A stretch of DNA of 64,000 bases, taken from NCBI GenBank assembly GCA_019843655.1, contig JACDQD010000007.1:23268365-23332364 (forward strand). Reading direction: 5' to 3'. Source of the stretch: Lethocerus indicus. Lineage: Eukaryota > Arthropoda > Insecta > Hemiptera > Belostomatidae. Both the position numbers and the translations under genes were made by a program. Below, piece by piece: positions 43,501 to 55,948 of this stretch (positions within the stretch are counted from its first letter, which is position 1; each line of letters opens with the position of its first letter). The notes beneath the pieces were generated by a model. It did not search any database. It was not told where the DNA came from and worked only from the letters and a program-made list of their open reading frames with translations.

Positions 43501-46500
43501 ATTCCTGTTTTGTTGTACAATTGTCCTGAATTGTTATCCTATATCTGAATCTGAGCTGTAGTCACCCAGGAGAGTGCCTTTGGCCTTACTGCAGACACTA
43601 TAAATTACTTAGGTCACTGGGCAAATAATATATCTAAACTATGCTTAAAGATTAAATTATTATTCTAAATACCATACTGAAACCATTCGGGACATATGGA
43701 CCTGACCTGGGGTTTGGGCAAAATCAATAAACTTTCTGTTTTCTCTTACTCATACATACTCATGTTTTACTTTAAATTCAATGTTGTTTATTGTTTTATA
43801 GAGTTGGGGAAGTAAAAAAAATTATATAAACATTTTAAAAAAGTAGGTTAATGATATCTCAGTTTATGTGATTCTATACAATATTGTTGTTATTTTTATG
43901 TATTAAAAATAGTAAATAATGCTATTTTATTATTAAATCAAGAAGCAACCAGTGGTGATCAGGGTATGTCTCATGAAGAAGTAGTGAATACAACTGAAAC
44001 TCCTACACCGCAAGAACCAGCTGCCCCATCAGCTGAAGATCCACAGGCAACACAGTAAGTTTAAGCCGCTGTGTTATGATTTTCTATTGTACCTTTCATT
44101 TTCTGTTATTCATGTATTTACTTAATGTGCCTTACTACAGTGTAAGGAGCATACCTCACAGCTTTAATTTTATTAAAAAAATTAGATTCATCAGTAAACT
44201 TCAGATATTGTTTTTTGTAATCATGTAGTATTACATCCTATTGTCAGATTTTTTAATAATGAAGTATGAAGAGATACAAATCCTTTATTTTTAAAATGAT
44301 TACAATTTTTAAATTGCCACATATTATAATTGTACATTGTAGATTTAGAGTGCTTAGTGTTATCATTTTTTGTGCAGGACCAATGGAGGGCAGAATAATG
44401 GTGGAAGGTCACGTTACCCAGGCACATCGGCATTGGCTGAACTTATATCACAGATGAGAGATGTTCACAGACGACTTCAGCCATTTTTCGATCAGTATTA
44501 TGAGTTAATGCGTGATGATCCAGTCCTTGAAAATCCAGTTAGTATTATTACAAAATTGTCCCAGTAAAAATATTTCTCCATTAGAAAACATTTGTAATAA
44601 AGAATTCAAGAATTGAAGCTAACTCGTTTGATCAAGTCTCATTAAATAAGTTAACCTAACTTACCATAATTATTTTATTTTTTTATGCTCATATATTGTT
44701 TAAACAATGATAACACAATTATTGTAAATTATCATAAACTAATAACAAGTTTTATTCTAAATTTCATAAAACAAAAAAGTAAGATTGTTGAGATAATAAC
44801 TTATAGGGCAGGACAGATAACTTGAAAATAGTGACTTAAAAAGTATGTATAAATTCGAAGTCAATTTTATTCACGAAAAATTACAATGATTACTATATCT
44901 TAATGTTTTTTTTTTTGGAATTTCTTTCTTGATTCCAGTACAAAGCTGATTTTTCTATTCTCTTGTTATTTTTTCCTGTTTTTCTGATTCCTATAACATC
45001 TGAAAATTTACATCTATTTAAGGTCAAGACACTTTTCAAGGTTCAAGACATTTTGTTTTATATAATAAATTGATTTACAACTATTTGTTGGGTGTACGAG
45101 CTGACATTGTATAATTGAAATTGTACATTCAAATAATTCAAATTTTGGCTCCATTTTGCAGGCAGATGCCCAACGTGTTTTTGGCCAAGTGTCTGAAATG
45201 ATGCACTTCATAGCTCACGCGTATCATGCCCTGAGTGATGTCATGTGCGATTTCTCTCAACCACCTCCCAGATTTCTCAGATGTAGGCCTGTCCTCATAC
45301 AGCATTCGGCTGTTCTCCAAACAGGAATACCAATACAGGTCAAATAAATATCTAATGTACAATACATTCTTTTGACAATATTTTGTCAACAAAATGTTAT
45401 TTATTAGTGTGCAGTGATTGTTTATTTGTACAGTTAAATTTATATGTAGTTAAATTTGCCATTCCCATATAGCTGATGTAGTAAAATAATCCCCATAATA
45501 TAGTGATTTAAAACCTATATAGATAATGTGAGTGTATCTAAAATTATTTGATTGGATATAGATTTACTGCAGATATAAATTTTCAGTAGCATACATCAAT
45601 CATTTCCTGAATATTTAAATATAATAAATTTATTGTTTTTATGGAAAAAAGAAAATAAATGTTGTTCCTTGTGTCCATTGGTTGTAACACACTATCCCCA
45701 GTCACCAACTACTACTGTATCCTGCAATGTTGTTGTTGTTGCCTGAAATTGAACCACATTACTTGAAATAACTGTGCATATATTTTTTGGTTGATATAAG
45801 TATATTATTTTATATCATTGAATTAATTACAGTTATTTATCCTGGCTACAAGACATTTTACTTACAGCATTATTTCATTTCATGTATTCTAATTTAATAA
45901 GTATTTTTTTTGTAATTATGCATTATTGTTTATTTTTTATAATGTGATGTATGTATTGTAATCCAGGCTCAATTCAATCTGAGCGCTAATCAAGCTGGCC
46001 AGAGCCAGCAGCAGAGCACTGGGGCCAGTGCTGCTTCTGCCAGTTCATCGGAGACAACACCAACAACAAATGGTGGTGCAAATGGTCCTACTGGCAGTAC
46101 CAGTGCCAGCGCCAGTGCCAGTGCCAGTGCCACGGCCGCTACCTCTGCCTCTGCTAATACCAATGACACAATGAGGAATGCCAGAGAAGAGTCTCCATCC
46201 GCTACTCCACCATCATCCCAGCCGCAAAATGGAGGAGGTACTCAATTATTACCCAATATAATGTTCCTAAACCAATTGAGGGTACAAAGTTATAGAGTTT
46301 TGTTTAAAAAATTAAAATAAAATAAACAATTAGAGGAAAAGCACACTGTGAACAGATTTCAGATCATGTCTATACTTGATTTCTGGAGTCTGAATATGGC
46401 ATGCTTTTCCACTGCTTGTTCTCTTCTCTCTGCACTTTAGGGAGGGGTAAATGTATTATTAATGAGAGTTGAAACTGAATAGCTCAGTGATGAAATACTA

Positions 46501-49500
46501 GACTGGGAATCTGGATGATGCATGTTTCAGATGAAACCTGTTTATTGACTGTATAATTAAAATTATAGAGTATAGAGATAAATACATAGTATGTATAGAG
46601 TAAAAATGCTGATTCAATGCTTAAAATACTATTTAATCCAACATAGATATAACCGCTATAATAACATAAAATTCTTTATTTTTTTACTGTTTCTATAAGT
46701 AACATGCAGTAATTAAGATGTTTTTTTGACATTATTATAACACATTCATATTATAACATCTAAACAAATTATACCATATTATTGAATTTATATTATTGTA
46801 GTAACATAAATATATTTGAATAAAAGTAGTTCATAGTAATGTTATAAACATGATATTACTTCTGATTTTACTTTAATCATGATATTTTACTAATTATAAT
46901 TTTAGAGAAAAACATGGTACAGTTTCATGCATTAAAACTGGTATTAATATTTGTCCTGGATGATTAATTATTTCTTATATGTATCAATAATATGTGTTTT
47001 CGTGCTTTTATATTTTAACAACAAATGAATTCTAGTTTGATAATCTTCTTATTATAAATGATCAAATCGAGTCTTAAATAACATAAAATATTAATTTGGA
47101 ATTGAATATATTATAAATTTAATAAATAATTTTTTAATCTAATACTTTGTTTTGTTTATTTATAACTTTTTTGTTTTAAAAATGATTTTAAGGTCAAGGT
47201 GTAAATCTGGGTTCTGGAAATTTTGAGTTCTATATGGATGTTGGTCCTGGTTCTATAACCATTGACTCAGTAGAAGCGACTGTTGTCACAAGCGCGTCCA
47301 CAAACAACTCTGAGCCTGCAGGTGAGTACTATTATTCCTTTAACTGTTTTTTCAATTTATTATTTTTTTGTTATTATTACAATGAGTTAGTTATTTTTTT
47401 GTAAATAATGTAGAAAATAAAATCACTACTGCTCAAATAGGACGGAATAAGTTTAATTAAATTTTATGTTTTGTTCATTTATTTAAAACTGAATGCCTTT
47501 TACCTTGTGTGAAATATCAGTAGCAACATGGAAAATTTTCACCTAATTTATAATTTCAAGTAACCATTATCACACATCACTATTGGTATGTGCTTTAAAA
47601 GTGTGGTTATTTTGTTGGAACCAAAATATCAGGAAAAGGAAGTGTCCTGTAGCATGTTGCATTTACTAAACCACAACAAGAATTGTGTTTTAATGTACCA
47701 ATGTGTTGTTCAATGTCATAGCTGAAATAAAACCATTCGACAGTCTTCGAACTGAACAAAGCTGAGTCATGAACAGCAATTTTCTTTTTCCCTTTCATTT
47801 TTCCTTTATCTTTTATTTTCACTCTTTTTTTTTCAGGTGCAACTATAGCTGGTCCGTTCCCGTGGGGTTCACAGCCTCCACCAGAATTCATCCAGAACTT
47901 GATGCAAGCTTTGGCTGGTCAGATGCTCGGTGGTAGCGGTGGAGGAGGAAGCGGAAGCTCACAATCGAGCCAACAAGCTCACGCCCAAGGAGCAGGTGCA
48001 AACGGAAGCGCAAATTCAAATGCCGGTGCAAATGCAAGTACAAATGCAAATGCCAGTGCAAATGCAAATACAAGCACGAATGCAAATGCGAGTACTAATT
48101 CTAGTACCAGTTCAGAAGGAGCGACTACTACTATGTCCGGAAGTACAGCCGGTACAGCTCCAGCTGCAGGCACTAACTCACAGGCCCGCGGCAACACAGC
48201 CACACATCCCACAACAGCCACTCAAACTAGGTCCACCTCAAGGCCTCATGTTCACTTTGCACCCGGAATACAGGGTATTTATATTTTATATTTGTACTTT
48301 GTATTAATCTAAGGTAAAGGTGGATGATGTACCATCCATTCCATATTTTCCCTCAGCACTATTCAACTTTTTTTTACAATGGCCATAATAATAATATAAT
48401 AATTCACAAAAGCGTGTCTATCCCAACATGTTAACAAACTTTCAGACCTTCACCAAAGAGGTATGAAATTTCATGCCTGTCCATTTTCACTATTGTAGGG
48501 CAGACATTTTTCGATCCATTCCTGCCTTGCAATTCGCACCATATTCGAGGGTCAAGACGTCGGAACGGGTCTCAGACTGCTGAGCAGGCGGCGGAGGCAG
48601 CGCAGCAGCAGGAGCAACAGACAACCAGCGCTAGTCAACAGAGTGCGGCCTCAGCCAACGGTGGCAGTGCCACTGCTGCTGCTGCTGCTACTACTGCTGC
48701 CAACACTACTGCTAGTGGCGCCACGACTGCATCAACGACGGGGGCTACCACCCCTACAACTGGAAGTGGGGCGGCAGCAGCAGCCTCAAATCCCACTCAG
48801 CCTGCCGGTTCTGCAGGAGAAAGGCAGCATCCCAACCCTGAGTTTTTCAACTTATTATCCGGTGTTTTGGGAGTACCGGGTAAGTTGAGATATTGCTTCC
48901 TCATATATCTTTTTTTTCTCTGTGTGAATCAAGATTGTATAGTGTATATATTATTTCTGAATAAGCAACAGTCTTTAAATTTTATGATTACAGTACTAAC
49001 TGCCTTTATTGTTGGTATTGATTGTTACTTAAAATTTGAGTAACAATCAATTGATTGAAACAGTTAATCCTTATTTTACTACAAACTAATAATAATATTT
49101 TGAAGTTTACATACATAATATCCAAATTGTGATTGCAATATCGTTTTCAAATAACATGTGCAGTTCGACAAGCAGGGCAAGGTCAAGGGCCAAGTGTGTT
49201 TCGATTCCTGCCTAGAGAAATTGCAATCATTCTCCCAGGAGCTCAACCTATGGTAAGAATTTTGCATTTGATGCCTCATACCCTTTCTTTTATTTAATAT
49301 GTCTGAAAACTCAAATACAAAGTTAAATTTCAAACGTGATATTTAAATAAACGCATCACTTTGGCAAATGATCTGGGAGTAATGATCGCTTCTAACATTG
49401 ATTATTCATGATCAATTAACATGAAATTCTTATAATTTATAATTTCATATAATGAATTGAATGTTAACTTTATGGACACATGCGATTAAATGATTACATT

Positions 49501-52500
49501 CTGAGATTACCACAAAAGATATCAAATATTTTAAGGAATATTACTTTGTAAAATGTCATGTTGTTATCCAGCCGAAATAATTAACATAAAGTCTCATCCA
49601 CCTAGAAATAAAAAAAGGAGATAATACTGGTTTGTTATTTTTCACATTATATTTTTACACATATCCATACCTGTAAAATTAAATATTGAACATTTGGTGT
49701 CTTAACACTATCATTTGTATTGTATTGAAACATTACTTACTGAATTCACATTTATCCTAAGGTTGTTCATTTCTCACCCATTCTTCTTTTATTTTCAGAT
49801 AATAGCTGAAGCTCTTATTTATGATTTAGTATATACTTCACTTGGTGTAATCCACCTTTCCATTTGTTTTTAACTGCAGTATTTACATTTTTCTTTCTTC
49901 ATTCAGAGTATACCTCCAGGCATTACTGTAACAGAATTTCTTCAGGGCTTACCTGACCATTTATATACTGAAGGACAATCAATATTCATGGATTTAATCA
50001 TGGCACTTGTAAGTAAAATATATTGTTTTATATGAATTAGTTTGTTTTATAAGAATTTGTGGGATATTAATAAGGGTATTTTCATATGATCTAAATTGAT
50101 GTTTTTTATTTCTGACATCAAAATGCCCTTACAGAATTTCCTAATATGCAATCTGTAAAGGGTTGGTAACATTTTTTTTTGTTATGCAGGGCAGGTATCT
50201 GAGGGTTAATGATTTGATGACTGTTGGCTGGTGGAATTCAAATGTGATGATAACACTGAGACCAGTCCTAGCCCAATTCATCATAGACAGACTCCTCCGG
50301 GGAAGACAAGGAGCTGAAGCAATCACACAGGCCGTTGACAGGGTCAATGCTGAACTTAGATCTTTCTTGGAAACCCTTGTTAGTTTCATATATTTTACAT
50401 TGATAGTAATTATTATACATGGTTCTCTTGGATTTTTTTATTTACAAGGAAATGAACCTTGAGTAAGAGAAGTGATTTGATACTTCATTGTTAAAATTAT
50501 TATTATTAACATTTATTTCTGGAATTTATTACGTGCAATCAGAAGCAGTTTTTTTTATATATTATTAACCCAACATAATTGCTGTTTGTAACATCATATT
50601 AGAGCCAAAAAATAGATTTGAATTACAGACTGCAGAAAATAGATTTGAACAACAAAAAGTGTTGTGAAGTCACTTTTTGGGGCCACAGTGGATTAGTGGC
50701 TAGAGGTGTACATAGGCTTTGAACCACTGAGTACTTTGATAGTGAGAATTTGGAAAACAGGCCTAATTGAAAATAATAAAAATAAAATTATTTAAATATA
50801 ATAAAAATAAGTAGTAGTCCTTTGAAAACATGTTCAACAGATTGTGGTTAAATAATAAAAGTGGTAACAGGTTAAAAAATATATTCTCCTTATCAGGTAT
50901 ACTTTCTGAATATTGAAATGAAAATTGAGTGTTTTCACCAAACAATTAAAAAATTTCTTAATTTTATTGTGTTAATATTTTGTAAACTTGAAATGCACTG
51001 TTCATGTTCTCAGAATGATGTACCGATGAGAGAAGATGTTGATATTGTTGCCACTATCAACCAGCTGAATCACAGAATATTTCCAATTCTTATTGATCGA
51101 GTTCTTGAAGGAGGTGAGTGATATTTTCAAATGTTCACTTTTATAAATGTGCCTTTTTTTACATGTTAATGGTATTAGATTTTTAAACCAGACATAATTA
51201 AAGAACTGTTTAATCATTGAGTGGATATGATAATATTAAGGTATTTTCATTTGACTTTAGCTACAACAATTAATGTACAAAATGTTTCAGATGATTCATG
51301 CTATTCTAGAATTGTACCAGTAATCTGTACTGATTATGCCAGATCGTTGGCATCCATTCTCCTCTACTGCTGCCAAAATGGAATTCAGGGGCTTGAGATA
51401 ATTTTCAGTTCTTTAGTGGTAACAGATTTTATAGACATTGCAACTTTTATATTATGGTCCTACAAATAAAATATGTCAAATATGAAATATATTAAGAGAG
51501 TATAAGAAAAATTACACATCATTCACACAATTCTCTTACTATTTTTATTGGCTTAATGTCATGAGATGTTATGCTTGATGGCCAAATAAGAGAGTAAAAA
51601 GTACAAAATAACATAAGAGTGAACAAATAAGAGACACAAAATGCATATATGAAGATGTTCAGAATCTTTCACAGACTATAATCTAATTTAAAAATAAATT
51701 TAGGTTTGGTCATTATTTATAGTCATGTTGTCCAATATGAATCATATAATACTAATGCCTTGTTAAAACTTATTAATCATAGTAATTTAATATTAGATTA
51801 CACTTTAAAATGATTTTATTGCACTGTGGAATGGGTTATCTGTAGTGATGTAACTAAATGTTTTTCTAACATCATGTTAGGGTGTTAGAAAGCTCATCTT
51901 TCAATTATTTTATTCTTCATGGGTTCTTATACTTTAGAATATAACAGGCATATAGCATTTTTTATGTGCATTTTTGGAAAAGGAAGAAAGTCATAATATA
52001 TTTCATAAAATAATATTCATATGATATTTTGTGTGCAGGTTTCATATTTTGGAGAGAAAGTTTCTATTTTAAAAAGCTTAATGAATATATGTGCCATAAT
52101 TTATATATCCAGATTTTTAATTTGCCATAGACTATTTGATAATTTTTTATTGTTTTCTCTCATCTTGTATTTTATGTACCAGAGTGGTTATTAAATAAAG
52201 TAGTGCCTGTGTTGGGAGCTCACATCCCCCTTGGACAACAGCCTGGAGTGGGTTCATGCCTGGAAGGGTTCAGGAGGAACATTCCAGTCCTGTATCTCCT
52301 CTCACTTCAGGGGTTAGAAATAGAAAAAGAAGGGTAACATTTATCACGAATGGTATTTGTCAACCCAGCACATTAGTGTCTACTGCTTACAAATTAAAGA
52401 CAATCAGAGTGCAGTAATTTTGATTGTGAAACAGAAGCATGAACAGGATATGTTTCTTCAACATTTCTTATTCTTAAGATAGGGTTTTTTAAGAATTGTA

Positions 52501-52822
52501 AATTATAGTTTTTAGTGCCAATAAATAGAGTTCATATTTTAGAACAAAATGTATTTAAAAAAATATCTAAGTTGTAATAGAGAGTTGATTCAATTATGTC
52601 TGTTCTAATGCCAACTATATTAAAGAATTTGTGTAATATAAAATTCATATAATATTTGTACATTGAAAACAAGCCTGTTTTTTATTTGATTTTTACAAAT
52701 GGGTTTCTTAAATTTGTTTATTAGTTTTTTAAAGATAAGAAATGTGTACAAGCAATGAATGCTTTATGCTTGTATTTCTTTTTTTTCATCTGTATATAAT
52801 TCAACCAATCTAAAGTTGTCAG

Positions 52823-52871
<49 letters not shown>

Positions 52872-54828
52872 AAAAATTTCCATTTGACAACAATGTTCAT
52901 AAAATAAGAAATTCATTTAACATGCATTAGTTATGGATTTGAAAGGAGGATACTGTACATCACTGACCATCTGGTACATATTAATGATGATTAAGCAGTG
53001 AATGTATATATGGATGATATTCTTTATCATTACCATAAGAATTGTTAAAAAAAAATTAGTCTGATTCCTTGATTAGTTCTAATTTGAAAAATACATGTTA
53101 TATTTTTCAGAGGCAATTGATCACTGGCGTGCCACCAGCTGTACAGAACTGGTCCATTACCCACCTCATGACTCAGTTGAGAAATTTTGTTGTTGGGTTG
53201 GAATCCGCACAGGAATCTATACAGCAGTACCTTGTATACAGGATGGCAGAAGTTCCTCAGTCTCATCATCAGAACAGTGAACCTGTTACTGTACAACCTC
53301 CTCCCCAGCCTGTAGCTCCTACTGAACCCATTGCAGTTGTTACACCTCAACTCCAGGCTCAGTCGCAGGTTGGCGAGGTGAGACAATCATTTTTTTCTGT
53401 TTAAAACATTTTATGCTAAAAGAAAACAATAAAACCATTAGTACACGTATCATGGTCGTATCACACTGTTTAAATGCCACAGTTATGAAGTATTGTTGAA
53501 TGAATTTTAAACCTTGATAATTAATGGTTTGTATGATACTGTAGGCTAACCTAGATGGAACTGATGCCCTTAAATAATGTGTACTTAAATATATACAACT
53601 TTTATTTATTTTAACCTTCCCCAGCCAATGGAAACAGAACCGTTGCCAGAGGCACCAATAGCAGCTGCCATACCTGAACCTGAACCTTTGCCTGATGTCA
53701 TAATAGGAGCAGAACCCTGGCATAATGCACTACCACCTGTAAGTATAAGTAATTTCATTGAATTGTAAATGTCATTCAATTCAGATTTAAAGACAATGCC
53801 ACTAAAGTTATTATATTTGAAATCATTGCCCATTCATGTTGTTGAGTCAAAACGTAGTAATAACTGTAACAACATTTATAATTTGTATTGATAATTTAAC
53901 TGCTTACGATTTATATTTGATAATATAAATCCTCTTTTAATATACATACAGTATAGTATGTATTGCATTTGCATTAAAATTTTGAATGAAAAATCACTGA
54001 AATGTGATAAAAAGAATTAGCTTATTAAATTGTATTTATTCAATTAATATTACTATATTTTTAAAAATACTTTACACAAACAAGCTGCAATATTTTATAC
54101 ACACAATTACGCATAACAACATAATGTATTTAAACACATGTAATCTCTTTGTTCAACCTTGCTTCGCTATATTAGGCACTTCAATCTCACTTGGTCTTTA
54201 TGAAAGGTTGCAATTGCTATAAATTGCTGTATACTGTTTTAGGACTGGGTTCCAATCATAACTCGTGACAGGGAGCGTCAGAGGCGACAGGCCGTGCAGG
54301 GTCCTCTCAGTGAGGCCTACCTCTCCGGCATGCCCAGCAAGCGGCGTAAAGTTGTCACAACAGCCAAACCCCACGGAACCCTAGCAAGAGTAATCTCAGG
54401 TAAAACTTATAATAATATTAACTCTATTTTGAAGTCATTTCCAGCGGTGACAATCATAACTTTCATAAACCCCCAAAAAATATTTGGGATGAAGCAAACA
54501 TTTTCTTCGGGGGGCGGCAATTTTTTAAGTATTCTTTGAAGTAAATCACAGCCAATGTGGACATAGTAGATTATTCTGATTAAACACAGTTGACAGAAAG
54601 AGAGGACAATAATTATTATATTATGTGGCAGAGAGTATGGCTACAGCAATAGGTGCTGCCGGTGTGGCTACAGTGGAAGGTATAGCAGACACAGCAGCAG
54701 CGGACAGCTCCATCAGGGCAGCCTACAGGGAACAAGTTCGCACCACCGTAGAAGCGACTCTCAGAAATCATCCCGATTACAAGCCTGAAAAGTATCCTAA
54801 TGCGGCGAAATACTTTGATCGCAAATAA
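40480..54828 (+). CDS. BAG6 / Scythe, ubiquitin-like chaperone, 21 coding exons
   Basis: Large proline-rich BAG6 holds hydrophobic and tail-anchored clients in the cytosol for ER delivery or degradation, working with the UBL4A/TRC35-type partners known in vertebrates. The exon chain below gives 3717 nt, one frame, 1238 residues (human about 1130). The N-terminal UBL (residues 1-75) has [12 protein letters not shown] and [16 protein letters not shown] conserved central helical region (about 290-385) follows. Further on are the [15 protein letters not shown] block (about 486), a helical C-terminal half (792-1040), DWVPII (from 1122), the KRRK nuclear signal (about 1154-1157) and a BAG-like C-terminus ([19 protein letters not shown]...). 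Ala/Asn/Ser/Thr-rich linkers in exons 9, 11 and 12 are expanded. Exon 17 has two in-frame acceptors. A non-coding exon ending at 39756 splices to 40465. Confidence 0.96.
40705..40822 (+). CDS. BAG6 coding exon 2
   Basis: Acceptor TGATTTAG, donor TATG|GTAAGT, phase 1. Core of the ubiquitin-like fold, including [18 protein letters not shown]. Confidence 0.95.
41908..42156 (+). CDS. BAG6 coding exon 3
   Basis: Acceptor TTATTTCAG, donor CAGG|GTATAA. Finishes the UBL ([14 protein letters not shown]) and enters a Gly/Ser-rich linker. Confidence 0.94.
42862..43009 (+). CDS. BAG6 coding exon 4
   Basis: Acceptor TGTATCAG, donor GTAAGT. Encodes an Arg-rich segment ([18 protein letters not shown]) likely helical. 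Confidence 0.9.
43327..43454 (+). CDS. BAG6 coding exon 5
   Basis: Acceptor TTTTTCCAG, donor GAAG|GTAACA. Very alanine-rich ([18 protein letters not shown]). Confidence 0.9.
43943..44054 (+). CDS. BAG6 coding exon 6
   Basis: Acceptor AAATCAAG (weak pyrimidine tract), donor CA|GTAAGT. Short, proline/glutamate-rich linker. Frame is kept on both sides, which supports it despite the weak acceptor. Confidence 0.82.
44378..44537 (+). CDS. BAG6 coding exon 7
   Basis: Acceptor TTTGTGCAG, donor CCA|GTTAGT. Encodes [20 protein letters not shown], start of the conserved central domain. The donor is non-optimal; reading through meets a stop ten codons later. Confidence 0.88.
45162..45338 (+). CDS. BAG6 coding exon 8
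   Basis: Acceptor CATTTTGCAG, donor CAG|GTCAAA. Encodes [18 protein letters not shown] and [15 protein letters not shown], strongly BAG6-like. Confidence 0.95.
45967..46237 (+). CDS. BAG6 coding exon 9
   Basis: Acceptor GTAATCCAG, donor GGAG|GTACTC. Low-complexity Ser/Ala/Thr/Asn-rich linker with a GCCAGT (Ala-Ser) repeat near 46100-46130. Confidence 0.85.
46478..46545 (+). repeat. tRNA-like SINE relic in BAG6 intron 9
   Basis: TAGCTCAGTGATG is close to a tRNA A-box. CTAGACTGGGAATCTGG resembles an anticodon stem region, followed by a decayed B-box-like TTTCAGATGAAACC. It looks like the head of a tRNA-derived SINE; a functional tRNA is excluded by the degenerate arms. Confidence 0.5.
47193..47321 (+). 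CDS. BAG6 coding exon 10
   Basis: Acceptor GATTTTAAG, donor GCAG|GTGAGT. Encodes the conserved [17 protein letters not shown] block. Confidence 0.94.
47837..48274 (+). CDS. BAG6 coding exon 11
   Basis: Acceptor TTTTTTTTTCAG, donor CAGG|GTATTT. Encodes [20 protein letters not shown], then a long Asn-Ala/Ser-Thr repeat (48000-48110 from AATGCA units). Confidence 0.92.
48499..48879 (+). CDS. BAG6 coding exon 12
   Basis: Acceptor ACTATTGTAG, donor CCGG|GTAAGT. Opens with [16 protein letters not shown], then Gln- and Ala/Thr-rich repeats including a GCT run, and ends in the helical [14 protein letters not shown]. Confidence 0.92.
49164..49252 (+). CDS. BAG6 coding exon 13
   Basis: Acceptor CATGTGCAG, donor ATG|GTAAGA. 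Encodes a short [15 protein letters not shown] segment. Confidence 0.85.
49907..50008 (+). CDS. BAG6 coding exon 14
   Basis: Acceptor TTCTTCATTCAG, donor CTT|GTAAGT. Encodes [18 protein letters not shown]; phase 0 at both ends. Confidence 0.93.
50190..50378 (+). CDS. BAG6 coding exon 15
   Basis: Acceptor GTTATGCAG, donor CTT|GTTAGT. Encodes a helical segment with [18 protein letters not shown]. The second GTTAGT donor in the gene. Confidence 0.93.
50680..50765 (+). repeat. tRNA-like SINE relic in BAG6 intron 15
   Basis: GGATTAGTGGCTAGAGG resembles the A-box arm of a tRNA-derived SINE, followed by CTTTGAACCACTGAG. The downstream half is decayed. Confidence 0.45.
51014..51113 (+). CDS. BAG6 coding exon 16
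   Basis: Acceptor TGTTCTCAG, donor GGAG|GTGAGT. Encodes [20 protein letters not shown], helical. Confidence 0.92.
51291..51418 (+). CDS. BAG6 coding exon 17
   Basis: Acceptor ATGTTTCAG, donor GTG|GTAACA. Encodes [21 protein letters not shown] second acceptor 30 nt upstream (51261) is in the same frame and adds ten residues; either could be used. Confidence 0.82.
52181..52340. repeat. Possible decayed repeat in BAG6 intron 17
   Basis: A roughly 150-bp GC-richer island inside AT-rich intron sequence with in-frame stops in all likely frames; it does not continue BAG6. It may be a transposon relic, family unknown. Confidence 0.25.
52828..52868. repeat. (AT)n microsatellite in BAG6 intron 17
   Basis: An uninterrupted AT tract of about 41 bp. 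Confidence 0.97.
53111..53377 (+). CDS. BAG6 coding exon 18
   Basis: Acceptor TATTTTTCAG, donor GAG|GTGAGA. Encodes [20 protein letters not shown], which matches the vertebrate BAG6 helical region, then a proline-rich tail. Confidence 0.92.
53625..53738 (+). CDS. BAG6 coding exon 19
   Basis: Acceptor CCTTCCCCAG, donor CCT|GTAAGT. Encodes an acidic proline/glutamate segment ending EPWHNALPP, which precedes the DWVP motif. Confidence 0.93.
54243..54399 (+). CDS. BAG6 coding exon 20
   Basis: Acceptor TACTGTTTTAG, donor TCAG|GTAAAA. Encodes [14 protein letters not shown] and [14 protein letters not shown], the conserved nuclear-signal region. Confidence 0.96.
54632..54828 (+). CDS. BAG6 coding exon 21
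   Basis: Acceptor ATGTGGCAG, stop TAA 54826-54828. Encodes the BAG-like C-terminus with [19 protein letters not shown] and PNAAKYFD. Confidence 0.95.
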
Positions 54829-55489
54829 AATAGGAGTGTAATTTGACAATATATATATCCTCTTCGTCTTTTAAGTTATATTTATACATAGGTCCCTCAT
54901 CTGTCCTGAGTCATCTGAAAAAAAGAAAATGTATATGTTATGATTGAATACTGAAATCCGGACTGTTTCAAGATTAAAATTAAATTAATTGAAAAAGTAA
55001 GTTCTTTAATTTGTATTAAAGTTATATGGTATTAAAATATAGTCTGGTTACTATTTATGGATGCTAGTGGTTGCATAACATATTAATTATATGAAATTAT
55101 TTTTTCTGACAATTATATTAGTTATGATAATATAACCCAAGATCATTTAAATTTTGTAAGTATATTGATCAAAAAATGAAAACCAAATGTATTAGTGGAA
55201 ATCACTGTAACGTATTACATTTCCCTATTGATGAAACTTTCTTAATATTCTTAAAAATATGAAATAACTTCCTGGTTCCAGGTGTTTTGATAATTACAGC
55301 TTTATCTACATAATCTTGACAGAGTCCAGGATTTGGTTTTAAGAAAGCACATATATTTTACTTTATTTTCTTCACATGATCACTATATTATTATAGTGTT
55401 CATTGTTTAAATATAGAAACAGAGAATTTCATGATTTTGTCATATGTATGTCTTATTTTAGATATGCTATTAGTTTATTATATACATAA

Positions 55490-55566
55490 TGTATATATGT
55501 GTATGCATGTATAACACATAACATACATACATGTACATGTATGTACATACATACATACATATATAT
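55490..55566. repeat. TACA/TGTA simple repeat with 22-bp palindrome
   Basis: Tetranucleotide-like repeat. The half TACATACATGT (55524-55534) is mirrored exactly by ACATGTATGTA (55535-55545). Confidence 0.85.
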
Positions 55567-55948
55567 TCTGTCTAATCTAGTCTTATGACTTCAACTATAA
55601 GAAAAAAAATATATATATGAATTTGTCACTGGAATTGTTAAATTCAGAGTTCTTCTTATTCTGGAACTGATACATAATTTAATGTCCAGGATCTGTCTGC
55701 TGTTGCATATATGAAGTAATACTGAAAATGTATATTAAAACTCTATAAATGTTATTCATATGTAGAAGTAATTCTTTTGATTTGTATATGTATAGTTTTG
55801 ATTCTTGCCAATGTGAAAGATTCTACCACTATATTTCTTAAAACAAAGAAACATTCAAATGAGCTGCTTGAATATTTAAAGTTTTATTTCCCCAAGGTTT
55901 TTTAAATGTATATTTCTGGAATGTATTTGCTGTAAATCAATTTTGTTC

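Noticed and set aside
46478..46545. Functional tRNA gene
   Set aside because: The A-box is good, but the acceptor and T arms do not pair and the B-box is degenerate.
47888..48312. Other-frame open readings over BAG6 exon 11
   Set aside because: They are shadows of the Asn/Ala repeat; the BAG6 frame joins correctly at both splice sites.
52181..52340. Extra BAG6 exon in intron 17
   Set aside because: Stops interrupt likely frames, and exon 17 joins exon 18 directly in frame and matches the family.
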